From Spirodela intermedia (lineage: Eukaryota > Streptophyta > Magnoliopsida > Alismatales > Araceae): a stretch of 64,000 nt of DNA. This document shows positions 49,656 to 61,112 of this stretch, one piece after another. Positions within the stretch are counted from its first letter, which is position 1. Each line of letters opens with the position of its first letter. Position numbers and translations under genes: made by a program. The DNA lies in assembly GCA_902729315.2 (NCBI GenBank), contig LR746274.1, positions 6,817,037-6,881,036 of the forward strand. The letters are read 5' to 3'. The notes beneath the pieces were generated by a model, which was not told the DNA's origin, searched no databases, and saw only the letters and a program-made list of their open reading frames with translations.

Positions 49656-50307
49656 GTCACGAGAAAAATCATTAAAAAAAACTGGAAGGGTGGTGGAGGG
49701 CTTCTTCACCAGTAGCTCTTGGTTTTGATGTGGAAGAGGAAGCGGTGAATAATATACTCCAATAATGTCCAGATGACTATTCCTGAGGCCGCCATTACAG
49801 CTATTTGAGGAAATGTGCGCCCCATCAGAACGGATTGAGAGACTGACCAGCAAACCACTGGAAGCCAGATGACGGGAATCGCCCACCACACAGTCCGCGT
49901 CAAGAACTGAAATTTCGATGATGGGTCTCAAGTACTGTTTCTGGATATTTACATAAATAGTAAGTAAACTGCAATGAGAGAGAAAAAAAAGAAGAAAAAG
50001 GAGGCCCACCTCCCAGAAATCACTCTTGAAGAACCGAGGCCCTTCCTTGCCGACAATGGGCTGGTGAACCCATTGCTCATAGGCCTCCCCAAGATGGCCA
50101 ACCTTGAAATAGAAAAAAAAAAGAAAAGAAAAATAAAATCTGATTATTTCGTTGGAATGGGATTTTTCTTTTAACCAGTGCAGGATCTGGGAACCGAAAT
50201 GATGACCATCATGAGGGATCTCAAAGGCCAAGAGGAAATAGCGCAGGAAAACATACCTGGAACACAAGCGGCGCATTTAGATCGACAGTGAACCCCTCTG
50301 CAACCAT
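48587..50307 (-). CDS. FAH1: Fatty acid 2-hydroxylase (FAH), 6 exons, 232 aa
   Basis: This is an ER di-iron enzyme that 2-hydroxylates sphingolipid acyl chains. Plant FAHs lack a fused cytochrome b5 and use separate Cb5, as here. Exons on the minus strand: 50307-50257, 50102-50010, 49906-49710, 49582-49477, 48922-48776, 48691-48587. They join GT-AG in phase to 699 bp. The protein starts MVAEGFTVDLNAPLVFQ and has four hydrophobic segments. It keeps the full histidine set of the hydroxylase superfamily: H102/H107 (HRFLFH), H119/H123/H126/H127 (HYLIHGCHHKH), H181/H185/H186 (THYYLHH) and H201/H204/H205 (YHMNHH). The length fits Arabidopsis FAH1 and FAH2 (about 237 aa). The C-terminus PPPKS is shorter than in Arabidopsis. 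Introns carry long GA microsatellites. FAH1 versus FAH2 orthology is not resolved. Confidence 0.95.
49013..49037. repeat. (GA)n microsatellite in FAH intron 4
   Basis: A GA tract at the same position as the tract at 62972-63002 in the second FAH copy. Confidence 0.9.
49155..49206. repeat. Long (GA)n microsatellite in FAH intron 4
   Basis: About 26 GA units. The matching tract in the second FAH copy (63113-63132) is only about 20 bp, so its length changed after duplication. Confidence 0.9.
49624..49652. repeat. (GA)n microsatellite in FAH intron 3
   Basis: A GA tract matching the one at 63543-63571 in the second FAH copy. Confidence 0.9.
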
Positions 50308-53300
50308 CTTGGCACCTGGTCCAATTTCGTCAGGAATTTGAGTGAAACTGATAAAAACTGATGTGCACGCAAGAATGAGCAAAAAAAACCCTATATTTGG
50401 CGCGTCACTAGAATCTTTTATCTTTTGTTTTAATGGGAAGATGGAAGTACAGTCTACTGTAGAAAGCCGATAACATCAATGTAAAGAGATTGAAATATAT
50501 TTTTATGTGATTACGAAACACAGCTGCACTTGATTGGGCTCTTGAAATGATCATCAGGAAGAGTCTGCTCAGTACCAGGGAAGAACACAAGCATAGACAG
50601 AAAAATTGACATCGGGGGAATTACCAACCCGACCAGTATGGCGTGAATGCTTCTGCGGTGGTTGTCACAGGCGGTAGGTAGAAAATAGAATACGACTTTC
50701 CACAAGTCCATTTTTCAACTTAACATAAAAATGTGGATTCACAATTCAGCAACGCCCATCATCCCCCGGATCTTCCATTCCAATCTCTACTTCCCACACT
50801 ACGAAAAGCATAAACCGGCGGCGCTCGCCAATCGAGCGAGATGCAAGCTAAAGAGCTTCTGTAATGGCACGCGACAGGAAAATAATACAAAAGATTCAAA
50901 TAATTATAAAATCCTTACAAAACTGAATTGTACACGTCTCTTCGGGAGAAAACACCGAGCAGAAGGTAAAGACGACGGGATCTGCAGCCCACCCGCTACT
51001 TTGCTGAATATGGAACAGACGCGATGCCGGACATTCAAGGCCGATAACACGCGAAAAGCCATAGAGATGGCAAGGCATAAAATAAAATTACGCAAAAAAA
51101 AAAACCTTTCCTCGGGATGAAGATCTACGAGCCCACGTCCCAGAATCCGAACAAAAACCAAAAGAGAGTGGAGGAGAAGGCCAAAGAAACCGTTCTTCGG
51201 AGCCAGAACAAACCAGAAGGGCCGGAAAACTAAACTTACTCTGCCCTGCCACCCCGCGCCGCTCCCTGCCCGCCGCCGGTATTTGAACCTCTCGCGGAGG
51301 CGACGGAAGAAAATTCAGAGAGAGAGGGAGGGAGGGAGGGAGCGAGGCAGAGAGGGAGAGAAGAAGACCATCTTGCAGTAAAGGGTATTTTTCCTTTAAC
51401 CTCTCTACAAATTTTACATAAGATTGAAGACCGCAGGTATATTTTTATATGCTTAATAGCCCTCATCTGCTGCTGTCAGGTTCACGGAGTGAAGGATCAA
51501 GCTCCGTAAACCGACTCTCCAAGGGCTTTAAACTAATTACACACTTTCCTGGGGTTTCGAGGAAATCCCTTAAACCGACTCTCAGATTCAGAAGGGGGCT
51601 CCCCTGTGGGTCCCACGGAGCCGCCTCCACAAGCCAAAGAAAAGGTCCATGGGCCCCACGAACGGATCTTCTTCCTAAGTTTATTTAATGACAAGTTAAA
51701 ACATGGGCTTGCAGTTATGCCCGGATATTCTTATTATTTTCTATAACCTAAAGAAAATTTTATTAATTTCTATATATCTCAAGGGATCCCACTAAAAATG
51801 GGCTTGTTAGTTTAATAGAAAGATCTTTTAAAACACTAAAATATTAATGTTAAATAAAAGTTTCATTGTATAGGTGGATGGAGTTAAGTTAATTGGTTCA
51901 GCTGTTGTGAACAGTTGCTCTAGCTCCTTGAGGTCACTTTTATCTATTTTTCTGCTCATTCCAAGTTATATTTTATTTTTTAGCACAGATTGAATAAGAT
52001 CATTATAATATTTAGGATCAAGATTTTATCTCGCTCTAAATCTTAGTGATGTAATGCGGTTTTTCTTTTTTGTCTACATTTTTCTTCAATGTTTCCTGGC
52101 ACATTTCTAGGTCTTTGATCAAAATGTCTTCCGTACTATTTAGTGATGGAGTTTAATTTTCTGTATCTTCAATTAGTGCAATCATCATAGTGACTTATTA
52201 ACCACTCATCCCCATCAATGGTGTTTTTTGGCTGATGTCTACTAGGGATGCACATTTTCAGTTAGATTTTCTCATATCTTATGTTGATGGGGGCTACTTT
52301 TTTTTCTCATAGTACATACATAGCTCATTTTCTTTGTTACCTTGAACATTGTCTTTATTTTTCTAATAATTGCCACATTTTCCACCCACACTCTTGAACA
52401 TTTCCTTTCCTTTATCTTTCTCAGACTTTAGTAGATCTTAACATACATATAATTGAACATGTTTGGACTGTTGAAAAATATTGCAACCAATCCTTTACAA
52501 CTTTGTTTCTTTTGTATATCTACAAAGTTATCTTATAAAGTTTGGAGAACTATTGACATTAATGATACTTTAAAATATAACCATCTTAATTTTGTGCTAC
52601 CCTTCTTATAAGATAGATCTTAGATACATAGACCTAGGGAATCTCTAAATCTATGCTTATTTTCAACTCCCTGAAGCATTTCGTCACTTGCTACGCCCTT
52701 CCTCGTCTCTTTTCTTTTTTCATCCATTATTAGAGGAGCATTGATCATTAATCATTTTATCTTTTTGCACCTTGTGTTGGTGTTTATTCTTTTGCTAATA
52801 GGTAGAGTGCGCCAAAATCATGAAATCATTTTGGAGAAATATTTGTCACATCTAGAGCCATGAAACTTGTATCGGGTTTTTGTTATGTCCCATCTCAAAA
52901 AATCTTCTAGACTCTCTACGAGGCTCATTCATGGACCCATGACCCACCCCTATTTGAGATCACCTACTCTCATAAAGGGAAGTGTGTTGTAAGGGATGAC
53001 TTAAGGTAGATGGGCCAAGGGTCTATATATGCTCTTGATTTTGATACTTATATTATAAAATTTATTTATAAATTAGTTTTGAGTGATTTATTGAATATTA
53101 ATTAAACTATTTATATGCATCATGATAATTTACATCACAAATAGAATAAACACTGAAAAATATTTAATATATATATATTGATGATGCTGGACATTATCTT
53201 ATGGCTAACAACAAATCTAAAGAGTTACACTCTTGAGATATATTTTTATGTTGAAATAATACATCATAATACTATCAGAATATAAGTACAAAACAATGTG

Positions 53301-55375
53301 TCAACACATGTGATGAAGTCTCACGTACATTCTTAAAAAATAAAGTTACCAATAGTTTTAAAATATGATACCTAAGTAATGTGAAAACATAAGTATTAGT
53401 ATAAAAAATATTGGTAAAATCAAAGAAATACACTATTAGACATTAGATTCGAACTTAGGACTCAAAGTATGTAAAATTGAGAAAATTAAGGGCAGAAAAA
53501 TTTGAATCTTATAAAGGGCAAAGCATGGGTGGGATTTAAAATTGAGATCACTGCATTGACACCATGGAAAGTTAATCAAACATATAGAACAAAATCATAT
53601 CATCGATGACTGATGTATGAATTGATCTCTTGTCTTATGTGGCTGTTGAGTTGGACCATTTGTAGGACATTGTTAAGGAAGTGGAGAAGTCTTCACCACG
53701 TAACCAACATGGTAACATGTCAGAATCTTATATGAAGAAAATGATAGAGTAAAATGACAAATTTTAACTCGATCTCAAAAGTTAAAGCATTTAGAATTTG
53801 CCACCATTGAAGTAAAAAGAGTGATGTAAACAACCATTGAAGTATCACAAATATTTAGAAAGAAGCTTCAAAGATCATTATGAGAGACCTACACATTTCA
53901 AAGTAAAGAAGAATTAAGGGTTAATCTTGCACACCCTAGATAGTAACACATCACTAGAGTTCATTGACAAAATGATAAACTCAATGATCATATCTGAGGT
54001 TGACATTGAAGATAAAGATGTCTATCGATCAATTACAAATTACAAGACATTATCAAGGACAATAAATATGAGAAAAAAAAAATTGAACTGAAAAATCATT
54101 GAAGGTCAGAAGCACAAAATATGTGAACTAAAGACAAGCTAAAAGACCACCTTTGAGTAAGACCCAAAAAGAGAAAATGTTTGTTGATTAGTTAGAATCT
54201 CTAAATAAAATATCACAAACAACAAACTCACGAGTGGAAAGCTTGATACTTTAAAGTAGTCGAAGGTCACAAATATGGTGGTGGAGCAACATGATAATTT
54301 TTATACTCATATGATGATTCTCAGATGCTAAAATGATAGAGATATGTTAGAATATAAAGATGATGAGTTGAAGAGGAACCAAGTAACATTAAACGAAGAT
54401 ATTTTCATCCACATCATTTACTCAAGTTTGTGAAGAAGATCATATTCAATCATCTTTAAGAAAGAAATCGTGCATCTCAAAGAGAGAATCAAAGAATTAT
54501 CTTACTTACTCATTTTGGTGGTCTACAAGTCAACCAACTGAGCTAAAGACTGTCTCTCTCCATCATGCCCTAAGATAACTAAGGTGGTGAGTGAATAGAG
54601 AGTTAAGCTAAGACACTAGGTGTTGAGAGTTGAAAACTACTCATAGAGAGTGTTGTTATTTGAGAAAAAATGTGTATCTTGAGGATTTTCAAGCATGAGT
54701 GGAATGTAGTCATTATTGACGGCTAGAGTTTAAATGATGCATTATAAAAAAGATGGCATCTATCAAGAAAGAAAGCATGATGTCTTCTAGTGTATTTTCC
54801 TAGCCGAGTTTCAAAGATTGACCATCTTTAATTGGCTTATACAGAAAAGGATTGGAGAATTGTGTCTTTATTTCTCTCTCATTATGTTCTTTCTCCTTCC
54901 TCTTTTGTTGTTAGTGAAAGTTCTCCTCTCATCACCCATTTCCCCCCAATTTTAACACCTCCTTTGTCCATCCTCTTCTAGACAATGGATTGTCATAAAA
55001 AAACCTACAGACTAAGACATATATGTTGCAACCACTTATACAATTGAGCCTCAATACATAAAATTCAAAAGATTGGATAAATTAGGCAAATAAATAATCA
55101 ATATGAGGCTCTTGAAGCATATAATTTTAGTATTTTGTGATAATTTATGAGAGCTATATAAGAAGAGGTAATTATAGTTCTTATAGGATATGATATGGTA
55201 ATTTGTCTCAAAAGAATGACTTCTTTTCCTCACCAATTTCAAATTTTAGACAAGAAATAAGTAGAAAAATGATGCACCTTAATCATTGTAAGGTAAGGTA
55301 TCAAATTAAGATATTTATGTGCTTAATTTCTTACTAATTAGTCTTTGATATTAATGGTTTTCAAGTTGGTCCATG
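50308..55375. other. FAH 5' flank, then AT-rich gene-poor DNA
   Basis: 50308-51420 holds the FAH upstream region. It includes a small minus-strand frame (50511-50711) and a GC-rich, GA-rich patch (51240-51360) that may be the FAH promoter or leader. From about 51700 the DNA becomes strongly AT-rich with no intact open frame. Stretches such as 53750-54600 look like decayed coding sequence, but I could not assign them to an element. Confidence 0.45.
50511..50711 (-). CDS. Candidate 66-aa membrane microprotein
   Basis: The frame opens with ATG at 50711 in good context (A at -3, G at +4), just after an in-frame TGA, and ends at 50511. The peptide has the start MDLWKVVFYFLPTACDNHRR, a hydrophobic core (AILVGLVIPPMSIFLSMLVFF) and the tail DDHFKSPIKCSCVS. 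It sits about 200 bp upstream of the FAH start on the same strand. It could be an independent small gene, an upstream frame in a long FAH leader, or chance. I recognise no family. Confidence 0.3.
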   Translation of the reverse strand: MDLWKVVFYFLPTACDNHRRSIHAILVGLVIPPMSIFLSMLVFFPGTEQTLPDDHFKSPIKCSCVS

Positions 55376-56462
55376 ATGTGACTTAGTCATTGTATATTAA
55401 ATCACGTAAATCTAAAATTTATAAAACTAGAAAATATGATTTTTTGGATATTTAGAAGTATTTTTGAACAACTATATCAATTATAATTCAATAAAACTTC
55501 CAAAAAATAATAATAATTTTCTAGGTCGATCACAGGGATGTAATATAATATCTGGTAATTATTCAGAATTTTCTTCAAAGAATACTATTTTCTATTAATT
55601 TTATACTAAGAAATGAAAAGAAAATATATTTAAAATTCATGAAAAAGGGAAATAAGGGTGCGGACGTCATGATGATGTCACGCCCGATGAATGCGAATCG
55701 GGCAAAAATAGAGTTCCGCCTGACGATTCTTATGTAAGTGATTACAGACGATTTAATTGATCAAATTAAGATCTGTAAAAGCCGGAAGAATCGTAAGTGA
55801 ACGAAGTATATTTTGGTAAATTAAAATCACAAATTATCACTAAATGAAATGAAAATTAAGTTAAAAGCAGGAAAACAGAGTTCCAACGTCGCGACGACGA
55901 TGCGTCAGTGATGCACTGGAATCCTGAGCGTTTGGGAGGATTGTCGTGCAATGTCCACGCCTTCGAAGGCTCTCTTTGCACAAAGACGACGTGGGCAATC
56001 TCTAGATCTCCTTGCGAAGTTTAGAGATTAATAAAATGGATCGTCGAATCGTCTCCGGCAGTTGTCACCTGGCGGAGTGGAAAAATGGCGACTTTGCGAC
56101 TATCCGGCGGCAGTCACCCGACGGAGAGGAGCTAGATGGAGGTGGGGCACGTGTCAGGGAACTTCATCCTCAGGTCCACACAGCAAGAGGAGGCTCTTCA
56201 TCGCATCTGGTACGCTTTCAAGAGGTGATGACTCATCTCTTGGCAGATCGTCCTCTTCTCGACAACGGCTTGTTCGTCAATCAATCGGAGATGATTTACT
56301 CGATGGATTCGCGATCCTTTTATCGCGAATCCTTCAACAATTTTAGTAACAATGCTCCGCGAATCGCGTTGACGAGATTTTCGCCGATGATCCAGCAATT
56401 CTGGTTGCTTAATCCTTCACTGGCAATCTGCAAGAAAGTCGCGATAATCAGATAAAAATATG

Positions 56463-56486
56463 AGTTTTGGCTCTAAGAGGATTCGA
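56463..56486 (-). other. tRNA 3'-end-like motif with perfect B box
   Basis: On the minus strand GGTTCGAATCC, a perfect match to the Pol III B box (tRNA T-arm), is followed 8 nt later by GAGCCA, so it ends in CCA like a mature tRNA. Seen from the plus strand it starts TGGCTC, as a retrotransposon primer-binding site would. No matching D-arm or 5' acceptor half was found, so this is not a tRNA gene. The match is weaker in copy B (about 58505-58530). Confidence 0.35.
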
Positions 56487-56534
56487 ACCTACGCCGGTTG
56501 CCCCCCGCCTCTTCTGAGGAAGGTGACGGGTTTA

Positions 56535-56576
56535 GTCCCACATCAGTTGTGTGCCGAATTTTCAGGCGAATAATAG
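56535..56576 (+). promoter_or_regulatory. USE/TATA-like pair in repeat copy A
   Basis: GTCCCACATCA matches the plant snRNA upstream element RTCCCACATCG at 10 of 11 positions. After 25 nt comes TAATAG, a weakened TATA box. The spacing equals that of U6-type (Pol III) promoters and is the same in copies B and C. Confidence 0.45.
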
Positions 56577-57020
56577 TAATGTTACATTTCTAAGCAAAGT
56601 CCCTTTCTCACGTATGTACGACCACTTTTTGCCCCACAGCCGGCTGGCCACTGGTGATGTGGAAGGGGAGTGGCGCACATGTGCCCCCATCGATTCAAGC
56701 CGCTCGAGCCCCTGCTCACAGCTACTCTCTGACTGTGCTTCCAACCCACTTGCGGGCCCAGCTGGCCGGCGGGTCCCTCTCATTTTGTTTTATTTTTATT
56801 TTTATTTTTATTTTTATTTCTTTTTCTTCATTCATCTCAAAAGTAAGACTGTAAAAATCATATAAATTCGTATAAAATCACATAATTACCCAAAAAATCA
56901 CATTAATCAATTAAAAATCACTTTTCACACTTTAACACAAATATAAGTTTATTAATCACGAATTAAGGCTAAAACTATATTATTTACTAATTATTAACTC
57001 ATGATAATGAAGATTTATCA

Positions 57021-57452
57021 ATCCACAACAATGGAGACCATCGGATTATCAAGGGACTCTTGATAGTAAACCCTGAGTAACTCTTTGTTTGTAGGTTGAA
57101 CAACACTCATTTAACAATCCAAACTATTAGAAATGTTGTTTGATTAAAAATCTTCAACATTCAAACTATAACTTGGTGACTTATGATACATAGTAACTAA
57201 GAAACAAATCATCAACTATTTACAAATAAGAGATTTGATCATAATAAAGTAAAAAGATCAGCTGACAAAGTCATTATATTGGTGGAAGGATAGTCTAAGT
57301 AATGTAATAGAAAAATTTCAAAACTAGAATGAAATCTTAAGAAAATAGTGTCTAAAATTCATAAATGAGTTATCTATCAAAATAAATAAATTAGAATCAA
57401 AATGACTATGAAATGGGAGAATGGTTCATGAAAGACTCTTGAGATGTCACTA
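57021..57452. other. Spacer between repeat copies A and B
   Basis: About 430 bp of AT-rich sequence with no match seen to the repeats on either side. If A and B were long terminal repeats, this would be the whole internal region. No coding sequence is present. Confidence 0.5.
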
Positions 57453-59160
57453 ATGTGACTTGGTCGTTGTATAGTAAATCACGTAAATTTAAAAATTTAT
57501 AAAACTAGAAAATATTAATTTTTGGATATTTAGAAGTATTTTTGAACAAATATATCAATTATAATTCAATAAAATTTTCAAAAATAATAAAAATTTTCTA
57601 GGTCAATCACAAGGATGTAATATAATATTGGATAATTTTTCAATTTTTTTTGAAGAATACGATTTTTTATGAATTCTAAATTAAGAAATAAAAATAAAAA
57701 ATATTTACAATTTAAGAAAAAGGAAAATAAGGGTGCAGATATCCGGATGACGTCAACACTCGACGAATGCAAATCAAGCAAAAATAGAGTTCCATCTAGT
57801 GATTCTTACGTAAGCAATTATAGATGATTTAATTGATCAAATTGAGATTTGTAAAAGTCAGAAGAATCATTATTGAATGAATAATAATTTGGTAGATTTA
57901 AATTACACAAATTATTATTAAATGAAACAAAAATTAAGTTGAAAATTGAAAAACAGAGTTCCAGCATCACAGCAATGATGCGTTGATGATGCACTAGAAT
58001 CCTGAACATTTAGGGGGACTGTGACAACATAGATAATTTCTAGATCTTATTGCAAAGTCTAGAGATCAATGAAATGGGTTGTCGAATCATCTCTAGCAAC
58101 TATCACTTAATAGAGCAGAAAAATAATGACTTTGTAGCTTTTTGGCGGCTGTCACCCCATGGAGAGGAGCTAAATAGAGGTGGGGTACATGTTAGGGAGC
58201 TTCATCTTTAGATCCACACAAAAAGAGGAGACTCTTGATCGCATCTGATACGTTCTAAGGAGGTGGCGACTTGTCTCCTAATGGATCGTCCTCTTCTCGA
58301 TGATGACTTGTTCGTCGATCAATCAAAGATATTTTACTTGATGGATTCACAATCTTTTTATCGTGAATCGTTCAACAATTTCAATAAGAATACTTCGCAA
58401 ATCACGTTGATGAGATTTTTGCCGATGATCGAGCGATTCTAATAACTTAATCCTTCATTGATGATCTGTAGGAAAGTGCGATTTAATCAGATAAAAATAT
58501 GAGTTTGACTCTAACTAGATTTGAACCCACGTCGGTCGCCTAACTTGATGAGAGAGATTAAAATAAGTACTATAATACCTTTATAAAGTGACATCATCAT
58601 GGGTGTATTACTATTGTTATTAAGAGGTATTTTTGGTATTAAAATAAATAAAATAATTTTAGAGAAGGTGTGATGCGGGTTTAGTCTCACATCAATTGTA
58701 TGTCGAAGTTTTGGGTGAATATATAGTAATATCGTCTTTCCATGCAATGAGTCCCTTTCTCCCACATGTACGACCACTCTTTGTCTCATAGTCGGCTAGC
58801 CACCGGTGACGTGGAAAGGAAGTGACGCACATGTGCCCCCATCGGTCCAAAGCCACTCAAGCCCCTACTTGCGACTCCCCCCGACTGCGCTTCTGACCTG
58901 CTTGTGGGCTCAGCTGGCTGGCGGGCCCCTTCTTTTTCTATATTTTATTTTAATTTATTTTTCTTCATTTATCTCAAAAATATGACTATAAAAATTATAT
59001 AAATTCTTATAAAATCACATAATTAGCCAAAAAATTATATTAATTGATTGAAAAGCACTTTTCACAATTTAACATAAACATAAGTCTATTTATTATGAAT
59101 TAAGGTTATAATTATATTATTTATTAATTATTACTCATGATAATGAAGACTTATTAGTCA
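57453..59160 (+). mobile_element. Dispersed 1.65-kb repeat, copy B (CpG-decayed)
   Basis: A direct copy of 55376-57020 with the same block order from GTGACTTGGTCGTTG to ACTCATGATAATGAAG. Many differences from copy A are C-to-T or G-to-A. For example, the CpG-rich block around 55885-55910 in A reads with CA or TG at the matching place, 57961-57990. The 147-codon frame of copy A is interrupted here. Confidence 0.7.
58684..58725 (+). promoter_or_regulatory. USE/TATA-like pair in repeat copy B
   Basis: GTCTCACATCA (9 of 11 positions of the plant USE) is followed after 25 nt by TATATA. This is the most complete TATA of the three copies. A U6-like start site would fall near 58749. Whether anything is transcribed is unknown. 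Confidence 0.45.
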
Positions 59161-61112
59161 CTCAACAATTGAACACTCAATGTAGGAGAGAAAACATGTA
59201 TGAAATAAAAAAAAATACACATTATATATTTTAAATCATCAGATCCCCTCATATGACTGTCACTCACACAAGGGACTCAATCATGTAGCAAAAAATGAAA
59301 GTTAAAGTATCAAACATGTTGAGAAGTCAAATGAATGTGCTAGAACTCTCTCTTCTCCCTTCTCTTTTATACCCCCCATGATAATGGGTTAGGTATGAGG
59401 GCTGATATTGGGCCTCACATTCTTGGCCAAATATCACTTAGAAAACATCTTAAATTCATGAATACATATAGAAAAATTCTAGCTCCACAAACCTTAGAAA
59501 TCATGTTAGAGTATAGATCTAAAGATCAATACGCATACTAATTGAAAATTCATGAGATGTGTTAAAAAATCTGATTTAACCTTTTTCTTAAATTTTAGTT
59601 ACATTTAAAATTAATAAAAATAATTTTTATTAAAATTTGATCTTAATTATCATCTAAGAATGATGCATTAACAACAAAGTAAAAGGAAGCAAGGATATTC
59701 ATAATGTATAAAGCTCTATTGTCCACCTTAAAGTATTAGATCTTTAGGGTTGGATAATCTACTGATGTGAGTGAAGAGGGTAATATATTATTATGAACTT
59801 CAAATCTTTTGATTATGAAGTGTTAGAAAATAAATTTCAGGTGTCAATGTTGAAGGGTATTGTAATTGGAAGGTACAATGCTGCATTCAGATTATAGAGA
59901 ATGGTAGCTGGTAGGAGTGGATTTTGTTTTCCTTTTGTAGGTTTAGGTGTTTCATTTTTCATGAACGTGTATGTCCTTGAGTTGATAAAGAAGTTAAAAA
60001 ATAAATATTATGAAGCCCTTTGTACATTTATGAAGACTAGCTTTAGAATAATTGCAACATAGTGAGCCAATTTCACAAGATGTCTAGACATTGGAGATAT
60101 TATTAAAATTAGGTGCCAGGAAGCTACCATTGGTTATCAAATTGCTGAAGGCAAGCAGCCAAAAGCCATAAACATGAAGAGGAATAGTGCTCACAGATGT
60201 GTATTTTCAGTCAAATGCAAATGACTAATTTTGCCCCTTCATGATTCCTTAGTCCATCCTAAATAAGCTAGACAGTGTTCTTGATATACAATCTAAATGA
60301 ATATGAAATTTGATTTAGGACATCTTTGTAATTTTTCATTGTATGTGAACATGAAGATATGCTTTTATTTGTTTGTGAAAATGGTAAATGATTTTTTCCT
60401 CTAAAATTAGCTTTGATAAGTTTTTTGAAACTAATGACTATAAAATCGACATCAATATGAGATTTGGTCTAGGATTGATTTTTGTCATTGTTCATAGTAC
60501 ATGAACAAGAGGTCATGCCTTTTTTGTGACAAATAGTTAGTGATTATTTTCCATAAAAAATAGTAGTTCATAATTGGTTTTTGAACACAACCATCTCGCC
60601 TCATAGTCACATAGGTAGTAGACTACTTTACAGATTTGGAAACCTATTTATAAGAGAATGAGGTGACTAATATAGAGATCCATTGTTTTGCATTGGGTGT
60701 AAGATTTCTGAGATTGAGTTGGATCTTCATGAGCCTAGTCTTTTATTTGGATTATCTTAGCTTGGGAAAGCTGGTATATTCTTTTAAATCATGTTTTAAA
60801 AGGAGATTACATTTTGAAAAAAATGATGAAAGCGTCCCCAATAGTTTTGAATATTTGGCTGAAATAAATAATCACCAAATGGGTGAACTCCATATTTGGC
60901 ACTATTTTGTCAACCCCCTCCTTCTGTTCTCTGGCACCTTTTGTCCCCAATTGGGTCTTTGTGGGCTCCACCACCTTCAAATCCCACTGATCACATCCGA
61001 CAAGCAAGGGGCCCGCTTATTTACGAATTCGGGCCTATCGCCACATTGGGCAGACTGCGTTGTCCCCATCCCTTGACGTAATCTGATCAGGGATGAAGAG
61101 AGAGGGTAGAGA

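Larger units (their letters stand above)
48490..50110. repeat. Tandem-duplicated segment, copy 1
   Basis: This is colinear with about 62450-64000, including exons, introns and the 3' flank. The CCACGTGTCCA-CTGGGTTTC block after the stop codon, intronic stretches and the positions of the GA microsatellites are shared. The duplication probably continues past both the pairing shown and the window edge. Confidence 0.85.
55376..57020 (+). mobile_element. Dispersed 1.65-kb repeat, copy A (best preserved)
   Basis: This is colinear with the direct copy at 57453-59160 and with the inverted copy at 602-2256. The head is GTGACTTAGTCATTG. Then come an AT-rich block, a GC-richer block (55660-56460) with many CpG sites, a tRNA-end-like motif (56463-56486), the USE/TATA-like pair (56535-56576), a CATGTGCCCCCATCG block, an AT-rich stretch, and the tail ATTAACTCATGATAATGAAG. 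A 147-codon frame (56012-56455) is open here but broken in copy B, and I do not recognise its product. The repeat class is unknown, because no terminal inverted repeats, target-site duplications or protein domains were seen. Confidence 0.7.

Noticed and set aside
49473-50276. A 267-codon minus-strand frame across several FAH exons and introns
   Set aside because: It reads through introns and is out of frame in exon 4, where it loses the histidine motif. The spliced six-exon model restores all family motifs.
53400-54600. A decayed retrotransposon coding region
   Set aside because: Some stretches look like degraded coding sequence, but no reverse transcriptase, integrase or gag motif could be read in any frame.
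56455-56530. A tRNA gene on the minus strand
   Set aside because: The T-arm and CCA-like end are present, but no D-arm, anticodon stem or complementary 5' acceptor strand could be found upstream.
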